Positions 1 to 7,934 of a stretch of DNA of 64,000 nt are shown here, in pieces. Source of the DNA: Prodigiosinella confusarubida (GTDB lineage Bacteria > Pseudomonadota > Gammaproteobacteria > Enterobacterales > Enterobacteriaceae); assembly GCF_002847015.1 (NCBI RefSeq), contig NZ_CP025085.1:4650001-4714000 (forward strand). Direction: 5' to 3'. The translations under genes were made by a program, and so were the position numbers. How positions within the stretch are numbered: position 1 is the stretch's first letter; every line of letters begins with the position of its first letter. Under the pieces are notes generated by a model that did no database searches, had not been told where the DNA came from, and saw only the letters and a program-made list of their open reading frames with translations.

Positions 1-642
1 CGTGTGCGCACCGCCAAAGGCACCGTTACAGCGAAAAAACTGGTATGGGCCTGCGACAGTTTCCTTAATAAACTGGAGTCTGAATTACACCCCACCACCA
101 TAAACACTTATGCGTTTCAGTTAATGACTGAACCACTATCAGATGAATTGATTAACCGGATTAGCCCGATTCGCGGCGCTTACAGCGATATCCGGCCGGT
201 AATTGACTATTACCGGGTGACCAAAGAGAACCGTTTGTTATTCGGCGCCGCCACGCCGCTTCTTGATTACATTCCGAAAGATCTAAAGGAGTGGAACCGT
301 AAACGGATGCTGAATATTTTCCCTTATCTCGACCAGGTGAAAATCGATTTGGCCTGGGGCGGGCCGATGGCCAGCACTCGAAACCTGTTCCCGCAGATCG
401 GCACCCTGCGCGATAAAGACAATGCGTTCTTTGTCCAGGGATATTGTGGGTTTGGTGTCACTCCCAGCCAGATTATTTGCAAAATCCTCGCCGAAGGCAT
501 TCTCGGTGGAAGTGAACGCTACCGATTAATCAGTTCGATACCACGCCAGACCATTTACGGCAAAGATAACTTCCGTTCATTGCTTTGTACCTTGGGAAAG
601 GCTTTGCACCAGACCTCGGGGTACTGGAAGGGACGCCGCTAG
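1..642 (+). CDS. FAD-dependent oxidoreductase, C-terminal part (cut by window edge)
   Basis: The frame is open from the first base, so the true start and the N-terminal FAD-binding Rossmann region lie outside the window. The visible 213 residues look like the C-terminal half of a DAO-family flavoprotein (PuuB/glycine-oxidase type). They show a substrate-domain strand pattern, WGGPMASTRNLFPQIG, and then the FAD-contacting segment FFVQGYCGFGVTPSQIICK near the end. Such enzymes oxidise amines or amino acids to imines. It sits 48 bases upstream of a cupin gene on the same strand and close to SDR and MoaF genes, which suggests amine catabolism. Family confidence is good; the substrate is unknown. 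Confidence 0.75.
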   Translation, partial: RVRTAKGTVTAKKLVWACDSFLNKLESELHPTTINTYAFQLMTEPLSDELINRISPIRGAYSDIRPVIDYYRVTKENRLLFGAATPLLDYIPKDLKEWNRKRMLNIFPYLDQVKIDLAWGGPMASTRNLFPQIGTLRDKDNAFFVQGYCGFGVTPSQIICKILAEGILGGSERYRLISSIPRQTIYGKDNFRSLLCTLGKALHQTSGYWKGRR

Positions 643-690
643 GCTTCCGATCGCCGTATATTCTTACTTCACATGACATAAGGTAATGCT

Positions 691-1062
691 ATGAGCCTGA
701 CAGCCATTAAACACGATCTCACCCTACAGGATTTAGATTCCTGGGGAAAATTCAGCGCCATCGGTGCCGAAGACCTCGGCGGTGATGTAGACGCTTTCGG
801 TCGGATGACCCTGGGGGCACCCACCGATCCCGTAAGCGCCGGTTATTTCGGCACGCCGCATGGGACATATCGCCTGCGCTATCCTTTCACCGAGCAGGCT
901 ACCTTGCTGTCGGGTGAAATCATCATGACCAACGAAGACACTGGCGACGTTTTCCATTTTAAATCCGGCGATAGCTGGTTGATTACGCAAGGTACAACGA
1001 CGAAATGGCAGGTGGTGAGTCAAAGCTTTGTGAAGCACTATCTGGCGATAGTGACTGACTAA
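691..1062 (+). CDS. Small cupin-domain protein (Cupin_3/DUF861-like)
   Basis: A 123-residue single-domain cupin. The middle holds the usual turn G-T-Y-R-L-R-Y-P-F followed by LLSGEIIMTNEDTGDVFHF and KSGDSWLITQG, as in DUF861/EutQ-like cupins. The classical metal-binding histidines are mostly missing, so it may not be a metal enzyme. AAGGTAA lies at a good distance before the ATG. It probably forms an operon with the flavoprotein just upstream. In related catabolic clusters such cupins accompany amine oxidoreductases, but their biochemical role is unclear. The function here is inferred from context only. Confidence 0.7.
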   Translation: MSLTAIKHDLTLQDLDSWGKFSAIGAEDLGGDVDAFGRMTLGAPTDPVSAGYFGTPHGTYRLRYPFTEQATLLSGEIIMTNEDTGDVFHFKSGDSWLITQGTTTKWQVVSQSFVKHYLAIVTD

Positions 1063-1084
1063 TTGTAACCTTCCGCCCTCCTGA

Positions 1085-1110
1085 CACCGCCGACACTTGT
1101 GCTGGCGGTG
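1085..1110 (+). terminator. Hairpin after the cupin gene
   Basis: A 7-bp perfect stem (CACCGCC / GGCGGTG) starts 23 bases after the cupin stop. There is no clear T-tract behind it, so intrinsic termination is only plausible. The rest of 1063-1360 holds nothing I can identify. Confidence 0.4.
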
Positions 1111-1360
1111 CTCATTTCCATCGTTTCTTTAATAGTGCGACGGCTTACGCTGGCAACAGCGTGATTTGTTACCAGAGATATACGCCACGTCACCAACAAC
1201 ACCAGATCAACAACACGAAGATAGCGCGTGATACTTAAGAGAGCATCAATTGCACCATTAACAGGCATTCCCCCACCAGACATTTCACCTACAACACGCT
1301 TTTTCGCTCCGGTTGCCACTCATCAAAACAGATTAGAGTGGCCAAGCCTGGTTCGGCATA

Positions 1361-2017
1361 TCATGAATGCATATAGAGCGTCGTCACTAATTCGGTCCGG
1401 TTTGCTACTGAGGTTTTAGCAAAGATATTCCGCATATGGGTCTTTACCGTAGATAACGATATTCCCAGACTTAACGCGATACGCTTATTGCTGGCCCCAT
1501 CGCGCAACATCCCGACAATTTGACGTTCTTTTTCGGTTAACGGCAGTTGCAGCGGCAGCTCCTGAGAATAGAGATTCTCCGCGGCCAATTGAATTAGAGG
1601 CAATATGTCCTGTAACCGCCCCAGTTCCATGTCGGTAAATAGGCTGTCGCGCAGAAGCGAAAAACCAGCCACAATACGCCCCTGCCGACGGATAAATACT
1701 TCGGTAATATCGCGAATCGCATTAGGCCGCATAAATCCCTGGTAATAATCCTGTGCCATCTTCTGGCTCAACTGATTGATACCTATCACGTTGACATCGG
1801 CATGGAGAAAATTGGCGGGGCGTAATGGGTCAATTTTTTGAAAACTTTCGACATATTGACGATGAATGCCGACTGACATGTTATGCAGGACGAATTGCTG
1901 TGGCATGAGCTGGTTATCAACCCGATAGAATGCGCTAGCTGTAACCGGCACTAATCTTGAGACGGTTTCCAGACAGGTCTGTATGACAGTATTGCTACTC
2001 ATCAGCGCCGAAGACAT
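1361..2017 (-). CDS. LuxR-family transcriptional regulator
   Basis: A 218-residue regulator. The C-terminal third is a LuxR/FixJ-type helix-turn-helix: LTEKERQIVGMLRDGASNKRIALSLGIS followed by LSTVKTHMRNIFAKTSVANRTEL. The N-terminal part is a ligand- or signal-sensing region with no recognised receiver aspartate pattern. I chose the ATG at 2017 because AAGGT sits about 8 bases before it; a longer frame to 2059 has no such site. It lies between the flavoprotein/cupin pair and the divergent permease operon, so it probably controls this cluster. Orphan LuxR regulators next to amine or aromatic catabolic genes are common. The inducer is unknown. Confidence 0.8.
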   Translation of the reverse strand: MSSALMSSNTVIQTCLETVSRLVPVTASAFYRVDNQLMPQQFVLHNMSVGIHRQYVESFQKIDPLRPANFLHADVNVIGINQLSQKMAQDYYQGFMRPNAIRDITEVFIRRQGRIVAGFSLLRDSLFTDMELGRLQDILPLIQLAAENLYSQELPLQLPLTEKERQIVGMLRDGASNKRIALSLGISLSTVKTHMRNIFAKTSVANRTELVTTLYMHS

Positions 2018-2353
2018 TATTTTTACCTTAATACATTCCACCCACTTACCGTGGTTCAATGAACGCCATTACCTACAGAAAGTTCAGCCATATCCTGCAG
2101 AGCAAACACATTTAGAATATGCAAAGCAAAAAATATACCAGGTAGTTAATCCCCCCGCTGATCCCCATTAAACCTTACAACAATCGAATTAATCCCTCGG
2201 CTATCGATCCGGCCATCGTCCTTTAGAACGATAGCTGGACGGTTCAGTTTATTTTTATATTGAAACAAGCACGAAACAAGGTGGCAACATGCTGCCGTCG
2301 CCTTATGTCGGACACATACCGACTTTTACATTTCACAGCAGGGGGAGTGATAT
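2018..2353. promoter_or_regulatory. Divergent intergenic region between luxR-type gene and permease operon
   Basis: 336 bases without a credible gene. It must hold the promoters of the minus-strand regulator and the plus-strand permease operon. A strong ribosome site (GGGGAG) is present 8 bases before the permease ATG. I see no confident operator or palindrome. Confidence 0.4.
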
Positions 2354-3847
2354 ATGCCTTTTTCAAGCAAACTCACCACCTATCTTGGGCAGGGTGTAAT
2401 CGGTTTTCCGACCACACTGGCCAGTTCGGTAGGCGTGATAATGGCAAGCCCGGTGATCCTCACGGTAACCAGTGGTTTTGGTATGGGCGGCAATATGTTC
2501 GCTCTGGCAATGGTGATCGGTTTTATCATGATGCAAGCACAGCTCACCACGTTTTCAGAAGCGGCGTCCATGCTGCCTACTTCAGGCTCGGTCTATGATT
2601 ACATTTCCTGTGGTATGGGTCGTTTTTTTGCCATTACCGGCGCGCTTTCCGCCTACCTTATCGTGCATGTTTTCGCAGGTACGGCGGAAACGATACTTTC
2701 TGGCATTATGGCGTTGGTTAATTTTGAACACCTCAACACTCTGATGGAAAAAAACAACACGTCGTGGATGGTGGGTGTCGGGCTGGTGGTCATTTTCGGC
2801 GTGCTCAACGCCGTCGGTATCGAGGCCTTTGGCAAAGCGGAAGTCGTGCTCACTTTCGGCATGTGGTCCACGCTAATGGTATTCAGTATCGCCGGATTGG
2901 TTCAGACACATGCTGTGTCACTGGCCAGTTGGTTCGGCTCGCCGCTGACCTGGGATGACCCAACGATGGTGTTCAGTCTGATTGGTATGGCGATGTTTAT
3001 GTTTGTCGGTTGCGAACTGGTAACCCCCATGGCGCCGGATATTAAAAACTCCGCTAAAACCATCCCTCGCGCCATGTCCCTCGGGTTGTGCGGCGTCGCC
3101 TGCTGTATGTTCCTGTATGGTGCAGCGTTAAGTCATCAGGTGCGAAATATTCCGTTGGACGCCGCAGGCACTGTCCACCTCCTCGATACACCAATGGCGA
3201 TCCCCGCATTTGCCGATCAGGTGATGGGACAATTTGGCAAATACTGGATAGGTATCGGGCTACTGCTGGCTGGCGCGGCCACCATTAATACGCTGATTGC
3301 CGCCGTTCCGCGGATTCTATACGGGATGGCACTAGATGGCGCTTTACCACGTATCTTCGCATATCTCCATCCGCGGTTTAAAACACCGGTGGTAGGGATT
3401 GTGGTCGCGGTACTGATTCCTTGTACTCATGCCTTCATGATAAAGGGCAATCTGGACAAGATCATGCCGTTAGTCCTGGCCGCTGTCTGTGCCTGGGGCT
3501 TCGCCTATTTGTTGGTCACACTGTCGGTGGTGATGTTACGGATTAAACGTCCGGATTTCCCTCGCGCCTATCGGTCTCCCTGGTTCCCATTACCACAAAT
3601 CGTTTCCAGCGTAGGTATTCTCCTTGCCATCGCCTATATCACCCCACCGGGAATGAACCCCCGGGATATTTACATACCTTTTGCCATCATGCTGGGACTG
3701 ACAGCACTGTACGCCCTGTTTTGGACACTGGTGGTCCAGCGTGTGAATCCGTTCCAGCCGGTCCCGCTTGAAGAGGTGTTGTCCAAGGAATTCAGTAAGA
3801 CGGACTTTATTGAGGATGAATTCGATGAATTTCGCTCCTTTTCGTGA
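2354..3847 (+). CDS. APC-superfamily amino acid/amine permease
   Basis: A 497-residue, very hydrophobic protein with about 12 predicted membrane helices. It has APC-family features: a first-helix glycine-rich segment (LASSVGVIMASPVIL), the stretch FSLIGMAMFMFVGCELVTPMAPDIKNSAKTIPRAM typical of the helix 6-7 region, and a late segment with PRILYGMALDGALP. The substrate is probably an amino acid, amine or polyamine, consistent with the neighbouring flavoprotein and MoaF genes. It is the first gene of a plus-strand operon, with GGGGAG before the ATG. The C-terminal tail is acidic and its coding end overlaps the next gene. Confidence 0.85.
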   Translation: MPFSSKLTTYLGQGVIGFPTTLASSVGVIMASPVILTVTSGFGMGGNMFALAMVIGFIMMQAQLTTFSEAASMLPTSGSVYDYISCGMGRFFAITGALSAYLIVHVFAGTAETILSGIMALVNFEHLNTLMEKNNTSWMVGVGLVVIFGVLNAVGIEAFGKAEVVLTFGMWSTLMVFSIAGLVQTHAVSLASWFGSPLTWDDPTMVFSLIGMAMFMFVGCELVTPMAPDIKNSAKTIPRAMSLGLCGVACCMFLYGAALSHQVRNIPLDAAGTVHLLDTPMAIPAFADQVMGQFGKYWIGIGLLLAGAATINTLIAAVPRILYGMALDGALPRIFAYLHPRFKTPVVGIVVAVLIPCTHAFMIKGNLDKIMPLVLAAVCAWGFAYLLVTLSVVMLRIKRPDFPRAYRSPWFPLPQIVSSVGILLAIAYITPPGMNPRDIYIPFAIMLGLTALYALFWTLVVQRVNPFQPVPLEEVLSKEFSKTDFIEDEFDEFRSFS

Positions 3848-4424
3848 GTATTGGGCAGGTGTTTGTGGAGCTGGCCGCTTACCGGCCGGCTACCTCGCCG
3901 GCGCGACGTTGCGCCGACTTCAGGACAACCTGGCGCCTCATCAGATGGAACCTTCGCCACCAGCACATTTGCAGCTTACGTTGCCTGATGGTGGTTTCGT
4001 GTATATCCGCGAACAAGTGCAACGGCTTTTTATGGCCCACATCGTCAGTTGCCCCTTTAGCAGTAGCGGCACTTTCCCTCTCGACGGCACATTTATACTG
4101 ACGGTCATACATACCGGAGTGGTACGCCGGAATGCAGTGCGTTTCCAGACAAAATCCGCCACCGCCGAAGCCCATATGCTGACAGCCAGTCTGCAAGAGG
4201 ATAAGCGGTTAACGGACCTCTTGCTGGGCCTTGATTTTCGGCATTGCGAAATATCGGTAGCTGAGCGGCACTGGACATTGTCCATTGAACACTTCGCGGC
4301 GTCGGAAGTCATCGGACGCCTGCCGGCGGGGAGGCGCTATCTCAAATTGATACCGGCACAGCGTAAAACACTATTGATGGCAATCATGTTGTTCAGACGA
4401 CATCTATCGACGTTTCAACCGTAG
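3825..4424 (+). CDS. Unrecognised protein of permease operon (possibly DUF3156)
   Basis: A 199-residue soluble protein. I chose the ATG at 3825, which overlaps the end of the permease gene by 23 bases and has GAGG about 8 bases upstream; another ATG at 3816 is possible. The sequence is basic and shows no transmembrane segment or signal peptide. I see no catalytic motif. I have a weak recollection that DUF3156 proteins occupy this place next to such permeases, which I cannot confirm here. The tight overlap suggests translational coupling and a role linked to uptake or first-step metabolism of the transported compound. Confidence 0.55.
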   Translation: MNFAPFREYWAGVCGAGRLPAGYLAGATLRRLQDNLAPHQMEPSPPAHLQLTLPDGGFVYIREQVQRLFMAHIVSCPFSSSGTFPLDGTFILTVIHTGVVRRNAVRFQTKSATAEAHMLTASLQEDKRLTDLLLGLDFRHCEISVAERHWTLSIEHFAASEVIGRLPAGRRYLKLIPAQRKTLLMAIMLFRRHLSTFQP

Positions 4425-4439
4425 AAATGGGATCACATT

Positions 4440-5234
4440 ATGTCAGAACACAACTTGTCGCCGGTGACAATCATCACCGGCGGCGGTACAGGGATCGGAG
4501 CGGCCTGCGCACGTCGTCTGAGCGCCGAGGGTGCCCGCGTCATCCTGATCGGTCGCCGCATCGAGCCTATCGCATCATTGGCGCAAGAGATTGGCGCGAT
4601 CGCGTTGGCTGGTGATGTATCAAATACCGCCAGTTGGCAGTTATTGAGCAAGGAAATCGCCACCAATGGGCAGATCGTCGATCGCGTGATCTGCTGCGCG
4701 GGCGGAATGGGCATGGGGAAAATCACCGATATGTCCGATGCCGATTGGCAGCAGTCGTTAGAAAGCAACCTGACCAGTGCCTTCGCCACCGCCAGAGCCT
4801 GTCTGCCCGAGTTGATAAAAACCCGGGGCAACATTGTTTTTGTCGCGTCCATTGCTTCACTGGCGGCAGGACCGGATGTCTGCGGCTATGTAACGGCCAA
4901 ACATGCATTACTGGGACTGATGCGCTCCGTAGCACGGGATTATGGTCCTCTGGGCGTTCGTGCCAACGCCGTATGCCCCGGGTGGGTCAGAACACCAATG
5001 GCGGACGAGGAGATGCTTCCGTTGATGGACGCTCACCGATTGACGCTGGAGCAGGCATATCACTATGTCTGCCGTGACGTCCCATTACGGCGACCGGCTA
5101 CAGCAGATGAAATTGCGGCTATCTGCCAGTTTGTCAGTTCGCCAGCCGCGTCTATTTTAACCGGCGCCACACTGGTGGCAGACGGCGGATCCACCATTGT
5201 CGATGTACCCACATTGGCTTTTAACTCATTATAA
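4440..5234 (+). CDS. Short-chain dehydrogenase/reductase (SDR), MoaE-like context
   Basis: A 264-residue classical SDR. The cofactor motif is TGGGTGIG near residue 13, there is an NxxA-region equivalent CCAGG, the catalytic Ser lies in VASIASL, and the active-site pair is Y-V-T-A-K. The late PGWVRTPM and the C-terminal LVADGGS are typical. It is the third gene of the operon, 15 bases after the preceding gene and 14 before moaF. In Klebsiella an SDR (MoaE) and MoaF are neighbours in the monoamine regulon, so this arrangement probably reflects the same module. The substrate is not deducible from sequence. Confidence 0.85.
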   Translation: MSEHNLSPVTIITGGGTGIGAACARRLSAEGARVILIGRRIEPIASLAQEIGAIALAGDVSNTASWQLLSKEIATNGQIVDRVICCAGGMGMGKITDMSDADWQQSLESNLTSAFATARACLPELIKTRGNIVFVASIASLAAGPDVCGYVTAKHALLGLMRSVARDYGPLGVRANAVCPGWVRTPMADEEMLPLMDAHRLTLEQAYHYVCRDVPLRRPATADEIAAICQFVSSPAASILTGATLVADGGSTIVDVPTLAFNSL

Positions 5235-5248
5235 ACAAAGGTATCTCC

Positions 5249-6055
5249 ATGACGACGGAACCCGTTTTTATTCAAGTAGGCGATCTGGCAACCGGCTTCG
5301 CCCCTCACAGTAATGTGCTCGAAACTACCGATGCATTGGTCAATCAATGTTACCAGCTGCATTTCGACGCGCTGGAATCGGTGAAGTGTCGCTTCGTCAG
5401 TGCTCAGGAATTAATCTGGGGCGGTCACAGTGCAATACAATACCGTGCTACCAATATCCGTAACGGTATATTTTTTATCGACTTTTTACATCCGGAAAAA
5501 GCTTCTACAACCGTCAGTCTGGTGCTTGATATCAACGGAGGAGGATTCACTCTGGTTGAGGGCCTGTTACCTGATGAGCAGCAAATTCATCTAGACCCGT
5601 TTACCCGGGTGGGAAAAGGGTTGGAATTGACGGCAGTGAAGGTGGACTACTACCACGGCACGTTAGATAAACCGTACCGTCAGGAGGATGTACCTCATAC
5701 CGCTACCGATGAATTAATTGGTTTGCGCAACCTGTACGTGTATAGCGAGACCGAACGTTACGAACACATTTATCTCAATGGCTCATTTTATGCGTGGCAA
5801 TGTCTGGATGGCGTGGAAAAAGGTCTGGCAGATGTGGACCGTTGTCATTATATCAAAATCGCCGAGCAGCTTTATCTGTTCATCTGGCGTGAAAAAATCA
5901 TTCCTACGCTAGGGGTGTTGATGATTGATTTACAGCAGATGATCACCGACGGCAAGATCCTGGGTTATAGCGATGAACATTTCAGCACATTAAGCAATTT
6001 TCCGGTCGGGGCACATGCACAGATAATTAATCGCACGCATTACCCCGCCGCATAA
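5249..6055 (+). CDS. moaF: MoaF-family protein (monoamine regulon type)
   Basis: A 268-residue protein with two beta-rich halves, fitting the MoaF N-terminal and C-terminal domains. Recognisable stretches include HFDALESVKCRF, then QYRATNIRNGIFFIDFLH in the first half and LRNLYVYSETERYEHIYLN in the second. MoaF was named from the Klebsiella monoamine regulon, and the older label of molybdenum cofactor biosynthesis F is misleading. The exact biochemical role is unknown. AAAGG precedes the ATG. It follows the SDR gene directly, which supports assigning the operon to amine or related catabolism. Confidence 0.75.
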   Translation: MTTEPVFIQVGDLATGFAPHSNVLETTDALVNQCYQLHFDALESVKCRFVSAQELIWGGHSAIQYRATNIRNGIFFIDFLHPEKASTTVSLVLDINGGGFTLVEGLLPDEQQIHLDPFTRVGKGLELTAVKVDYYHGTLDKPYRQEDVPHTATDELIGLRNLYVYSETERYEHIYLNGSFYAWQCLDGVEKGLADVDRCHYIKIAEQLYLFIWREKIIPTLGVLMIDLQQMITDGKILGYSDEHFSTLSNFPVGAHAQIINRTHYPAA

Positions 6056-6065
6056 GGATAACGAG

Positions 6066-6300
6066 ATGTCTCATAACGTACTATTAGACAGACCTTTTCA
6101 GCCACGGTCTTTGCCGGACAGGTCGTGTTGGTGACCGGAGGCGCACAGGGGATCGGCTTGTCAATCAGGCCATTACCGACCACATTCCTCTCGGGCGGTT
6201 GGGAGAGCCACAGGATATCGCCTCAGGTATGGTCTTTCTCGCCTCGGCCGCCGCAAGCTATATTACCGGGCAAACCATAATTATTGATGGCGGCGCATAG
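6066..6300 (+). pseudogene. Remnant of a second SDR gene, frameshifted and internally deleted
   Basis: An ATG just after moaF begins a reading frame that soon ends. Shifted by one base, the sequence resumes as an SDR N-terminus containing VVLVTGGAQGIG. Immediately after that, in another frame, comes an SDR C-terminus: HIPLGRLGEPQDIASGMVF and then ITGQTIIIDGGA and a stop at 6300. The middle, roughly two thirds of an SDR including the YxxxK site, is missing. It is therefore a decayed last gene of the operon and cannot make an active enzyme. Confidence 0.85.
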
Positions 6301-6484
6301 CTTCCGGAAAGCGGCGGATAATAACTAACCCAGCATACCGACACCGAACCGAGTCGGGAAAGACCATCACGAACAGGTTACTTTATCCCTTAATCTGTTC
6401 GTAACTCACAATCCGGTTTTTTCATGCGGGCCAATGCGCTACAGTGCTATCACGTTGTTTCTTTCCAGGTTGTATGGATATCTG

Positions 6485-7576
6485 ATGCGTCATCTGATAG
6501 CTATTTTGCCGTTTCTTGTTCTGTTGTCTGCCTGTAGCAGTAATAAATCGACTTCCCCCTCTTCCGCCGAGATGTCCGAACACCCGCCAGCGAATACATC
6601 GGGTGGTTTTTTGCTCGACCCATCACATACCGGCAACTTATCGACAGGCGATTTTGCTTTCAACCCGGAGATGGATCGCTTTGTCGATGAAATGGTACGA
6701 GAGCATGGTTTCGACCGGCAGCAGTTGCACGATGTGCTGGCACAGACTCGGCGCCTGGACTGGGTGATCAGACTGATGGACAGGCAGGCTCCACGGCCCT
6801 CGACAGAACCGCCATTGAATATTCCGAATGGTGCCTGGCTCCGCTACAGCAAGCAGTTCCTTACCCCGAAGAATGTGCAGAATGGCGTCATATTCTGGAA
6901 CCAATATCAAGATGCGCTGAACCGCGCCTGGCAAATATATGGTGTGCCGCCCGAAATCATCGTCGGCATTATCGGTGTGGAAACCCGTTGGGGTCGTGTG
7001 ATGGGGAAAACCCGCATTATCGACGCATTGGCCACCCTGACCTTCGCTTACCCGCGCCGCGCCGACTACTTTAGAACCGAACTGGAGTATTTTCTGCTGA
7101 TGGCCCGGGAAGACGGATTTGACCCGCTATCTCTGCGCGGTTCCTTTGCTGGTGCTATGGGTTATGGGCAGTTTATGCCTTCGGCTTTCAGAAAGTATGC
7201 AGTGGATTTCAATGGCGATGGTATTGCGAATCTGTGGGATCCCGTCGATGCGATTGGCAGCGTCGCCAATTACTTCCACGCTCATGGCTGGGTTAAAGGT
7301 GGCAGCGTGGCCGTGCCAGCGAACGGTCAGGCATTAGCGCTTGATACCGGCTTCGATACCCGTTATCCGGTTTCTACACTGCTGAACGCAGGGTTAAGGC
7401 CGACAAGGCCACTTGGGGATGAACAAGAAGTCAGTCTGTTACGTCTGGACATGGGCAACCGTTATCAATACTGGTACGGATTGCCCAACTTCTACACCAT
7501 CACGCGTTATAACCATAGTATCCACTACGCGATGGCGGTATGGCAGCTTGGGGAAGATGTGAAAAAAATGCGGTAA
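6485..7576 (+). CDS. mltB: Membrane-bound lytic murein transglycosylase B
   Basis: A 363-residue lipoprotein, close to the E. coli MltB length of about 361. From the ATG at 6485 there is a lipoprotein signal ending in the lipobox LLSAC, so I prefer this start to the in-frame ATG at 6434. The lysozyme-like core contains GIIGVETRWGR, whose Glu is the catalytic acid of the Slt35/MltB family, and later GAMGYGQFMPSAF. A DFNGDG loop resembles the EF-hand-like calcium site of Slt35. It cleaves peptidoglycan to 1,6-anhydro-muropeptides from the outer membrane. It stands alone, convergent with the iol cluster. Confidence 0.93.
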   Translation: MRHLIAILPFLVLLSACSSNKSTSPSSAEMSEHPPANTSGGFLLDPSHTGNLSTGDFAFNPEMDRFVDEMVREHGFDRQQLHDVLAQTRRLDWVIRLMDRQAPRPSTEPPLNIPNGAWLRYSKQFLTPKNVQNGVIFWNQYQDALNRAWQIYGVPPEIIVGIIGVETRWGRVMGKTRIIDALATLTFAYPRRADYFRTELEYFLLMAREDGFDPLSLRGSFAGAMGYGQFMPSAFRKYAVDFNGDGIANLWDPVDAIGSVANYFHAHGWVKGGSVAVPANGQALALDTGFDTRYPVSTLLNAGLRPTRPLGDEQEVSLLRLDMGNRYQYWYGLPNFYTITRYNHSIHYAMAVWQLGEDVKKMR

Positions 7577-7650
7577 GAAACCCGCTTCTCTTTTCCACGT
7601 TCAGGTGTTTGCCGGTCTGACTCGTCGCTCCTGTCTTCCAAACATATCAT

Positions 7651-7666
7651 CCCCGTGAAAACGGGG
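7651..7666. repeat. Small hairpin CCCCGT-GAAA-ACGGGG, left of the 143-bp repeat
   Basis: A perfect 6-bp stem with a GAAA loop lies 75 bases after mltB. An almost identical hairpin occurs at 7836-7850, so the two frame the dispersed repeat at 7675-7817. No T-tract follows, which makes a simple terminator less likely. Confidence 0.6.
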
Positions 7667-7674
7667 ATTAGACT

Positions 7675-7817
7675 GTTGACAAACCTACGTATAGCGTCAG
7701 AACGGTGATAATGAGAGAGAAGAGTAAAGCATCCGCGCCAGGGATGGCGCGGCTTGAGCTTACAGGGAGGGACTTGCAGCGTCTTTACGATCTTCTCATT
7801 ATCGCCGCTATATAGAC
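7675..7817 (+). repeat. 143-bp dispersed repeat, copy A (MITE/palindromic type)
   Basis: This segment recurs in opposite orientation at 60098-60239, with about five differences including one single-base indel. The ends are imperfect inverted repeats (TATAGCG...GATAATGAGA on the left, TCTCATTATCGCCGCTATA on the right). The interior holds a strong stem, CCGCGCCA / TGGCGCGG. It has no coding potential. The structure suits a non-autonomous mobile element or a structured RNA-forming intergenic repeat. It sits between the convergent genes mltB and iolB. Confidence 0.85.
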
Positions 7818-7835
7818 GTTGTCATCAAACTGAAT

Positions 7836-7850
7836 CCCGTGAAAACGGGG
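7836..7850. repeat. Second copy of small CCCGT-GAAA-ACGGG hairpin
   Basis: Repeats CCCGTGAAAACGGGGAT of the hairpin at 7651-7666. The pair flanks copy A of the 143-bp repeat, about 170 bases apart. It may be a target sequence duplicated or exchanged with the element. Confidence 0.55.
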
Positions 7851-7934
7851 ATCTCTGCTAAAACCGACACATTGACGTCAAGACCGACAGGAATGGCATG
7901 CTGAAGATAACGTTAGCCGCTGGCCATAACATGG

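Noticed and set aside
7651-7850. CRISPR-like repeats (CCCCGTGAAAACGGGG twice)
   Set aside because: Only two copies, about 170 bases apart, with the dispersed repeat between them and no regular spacers or cas genes.
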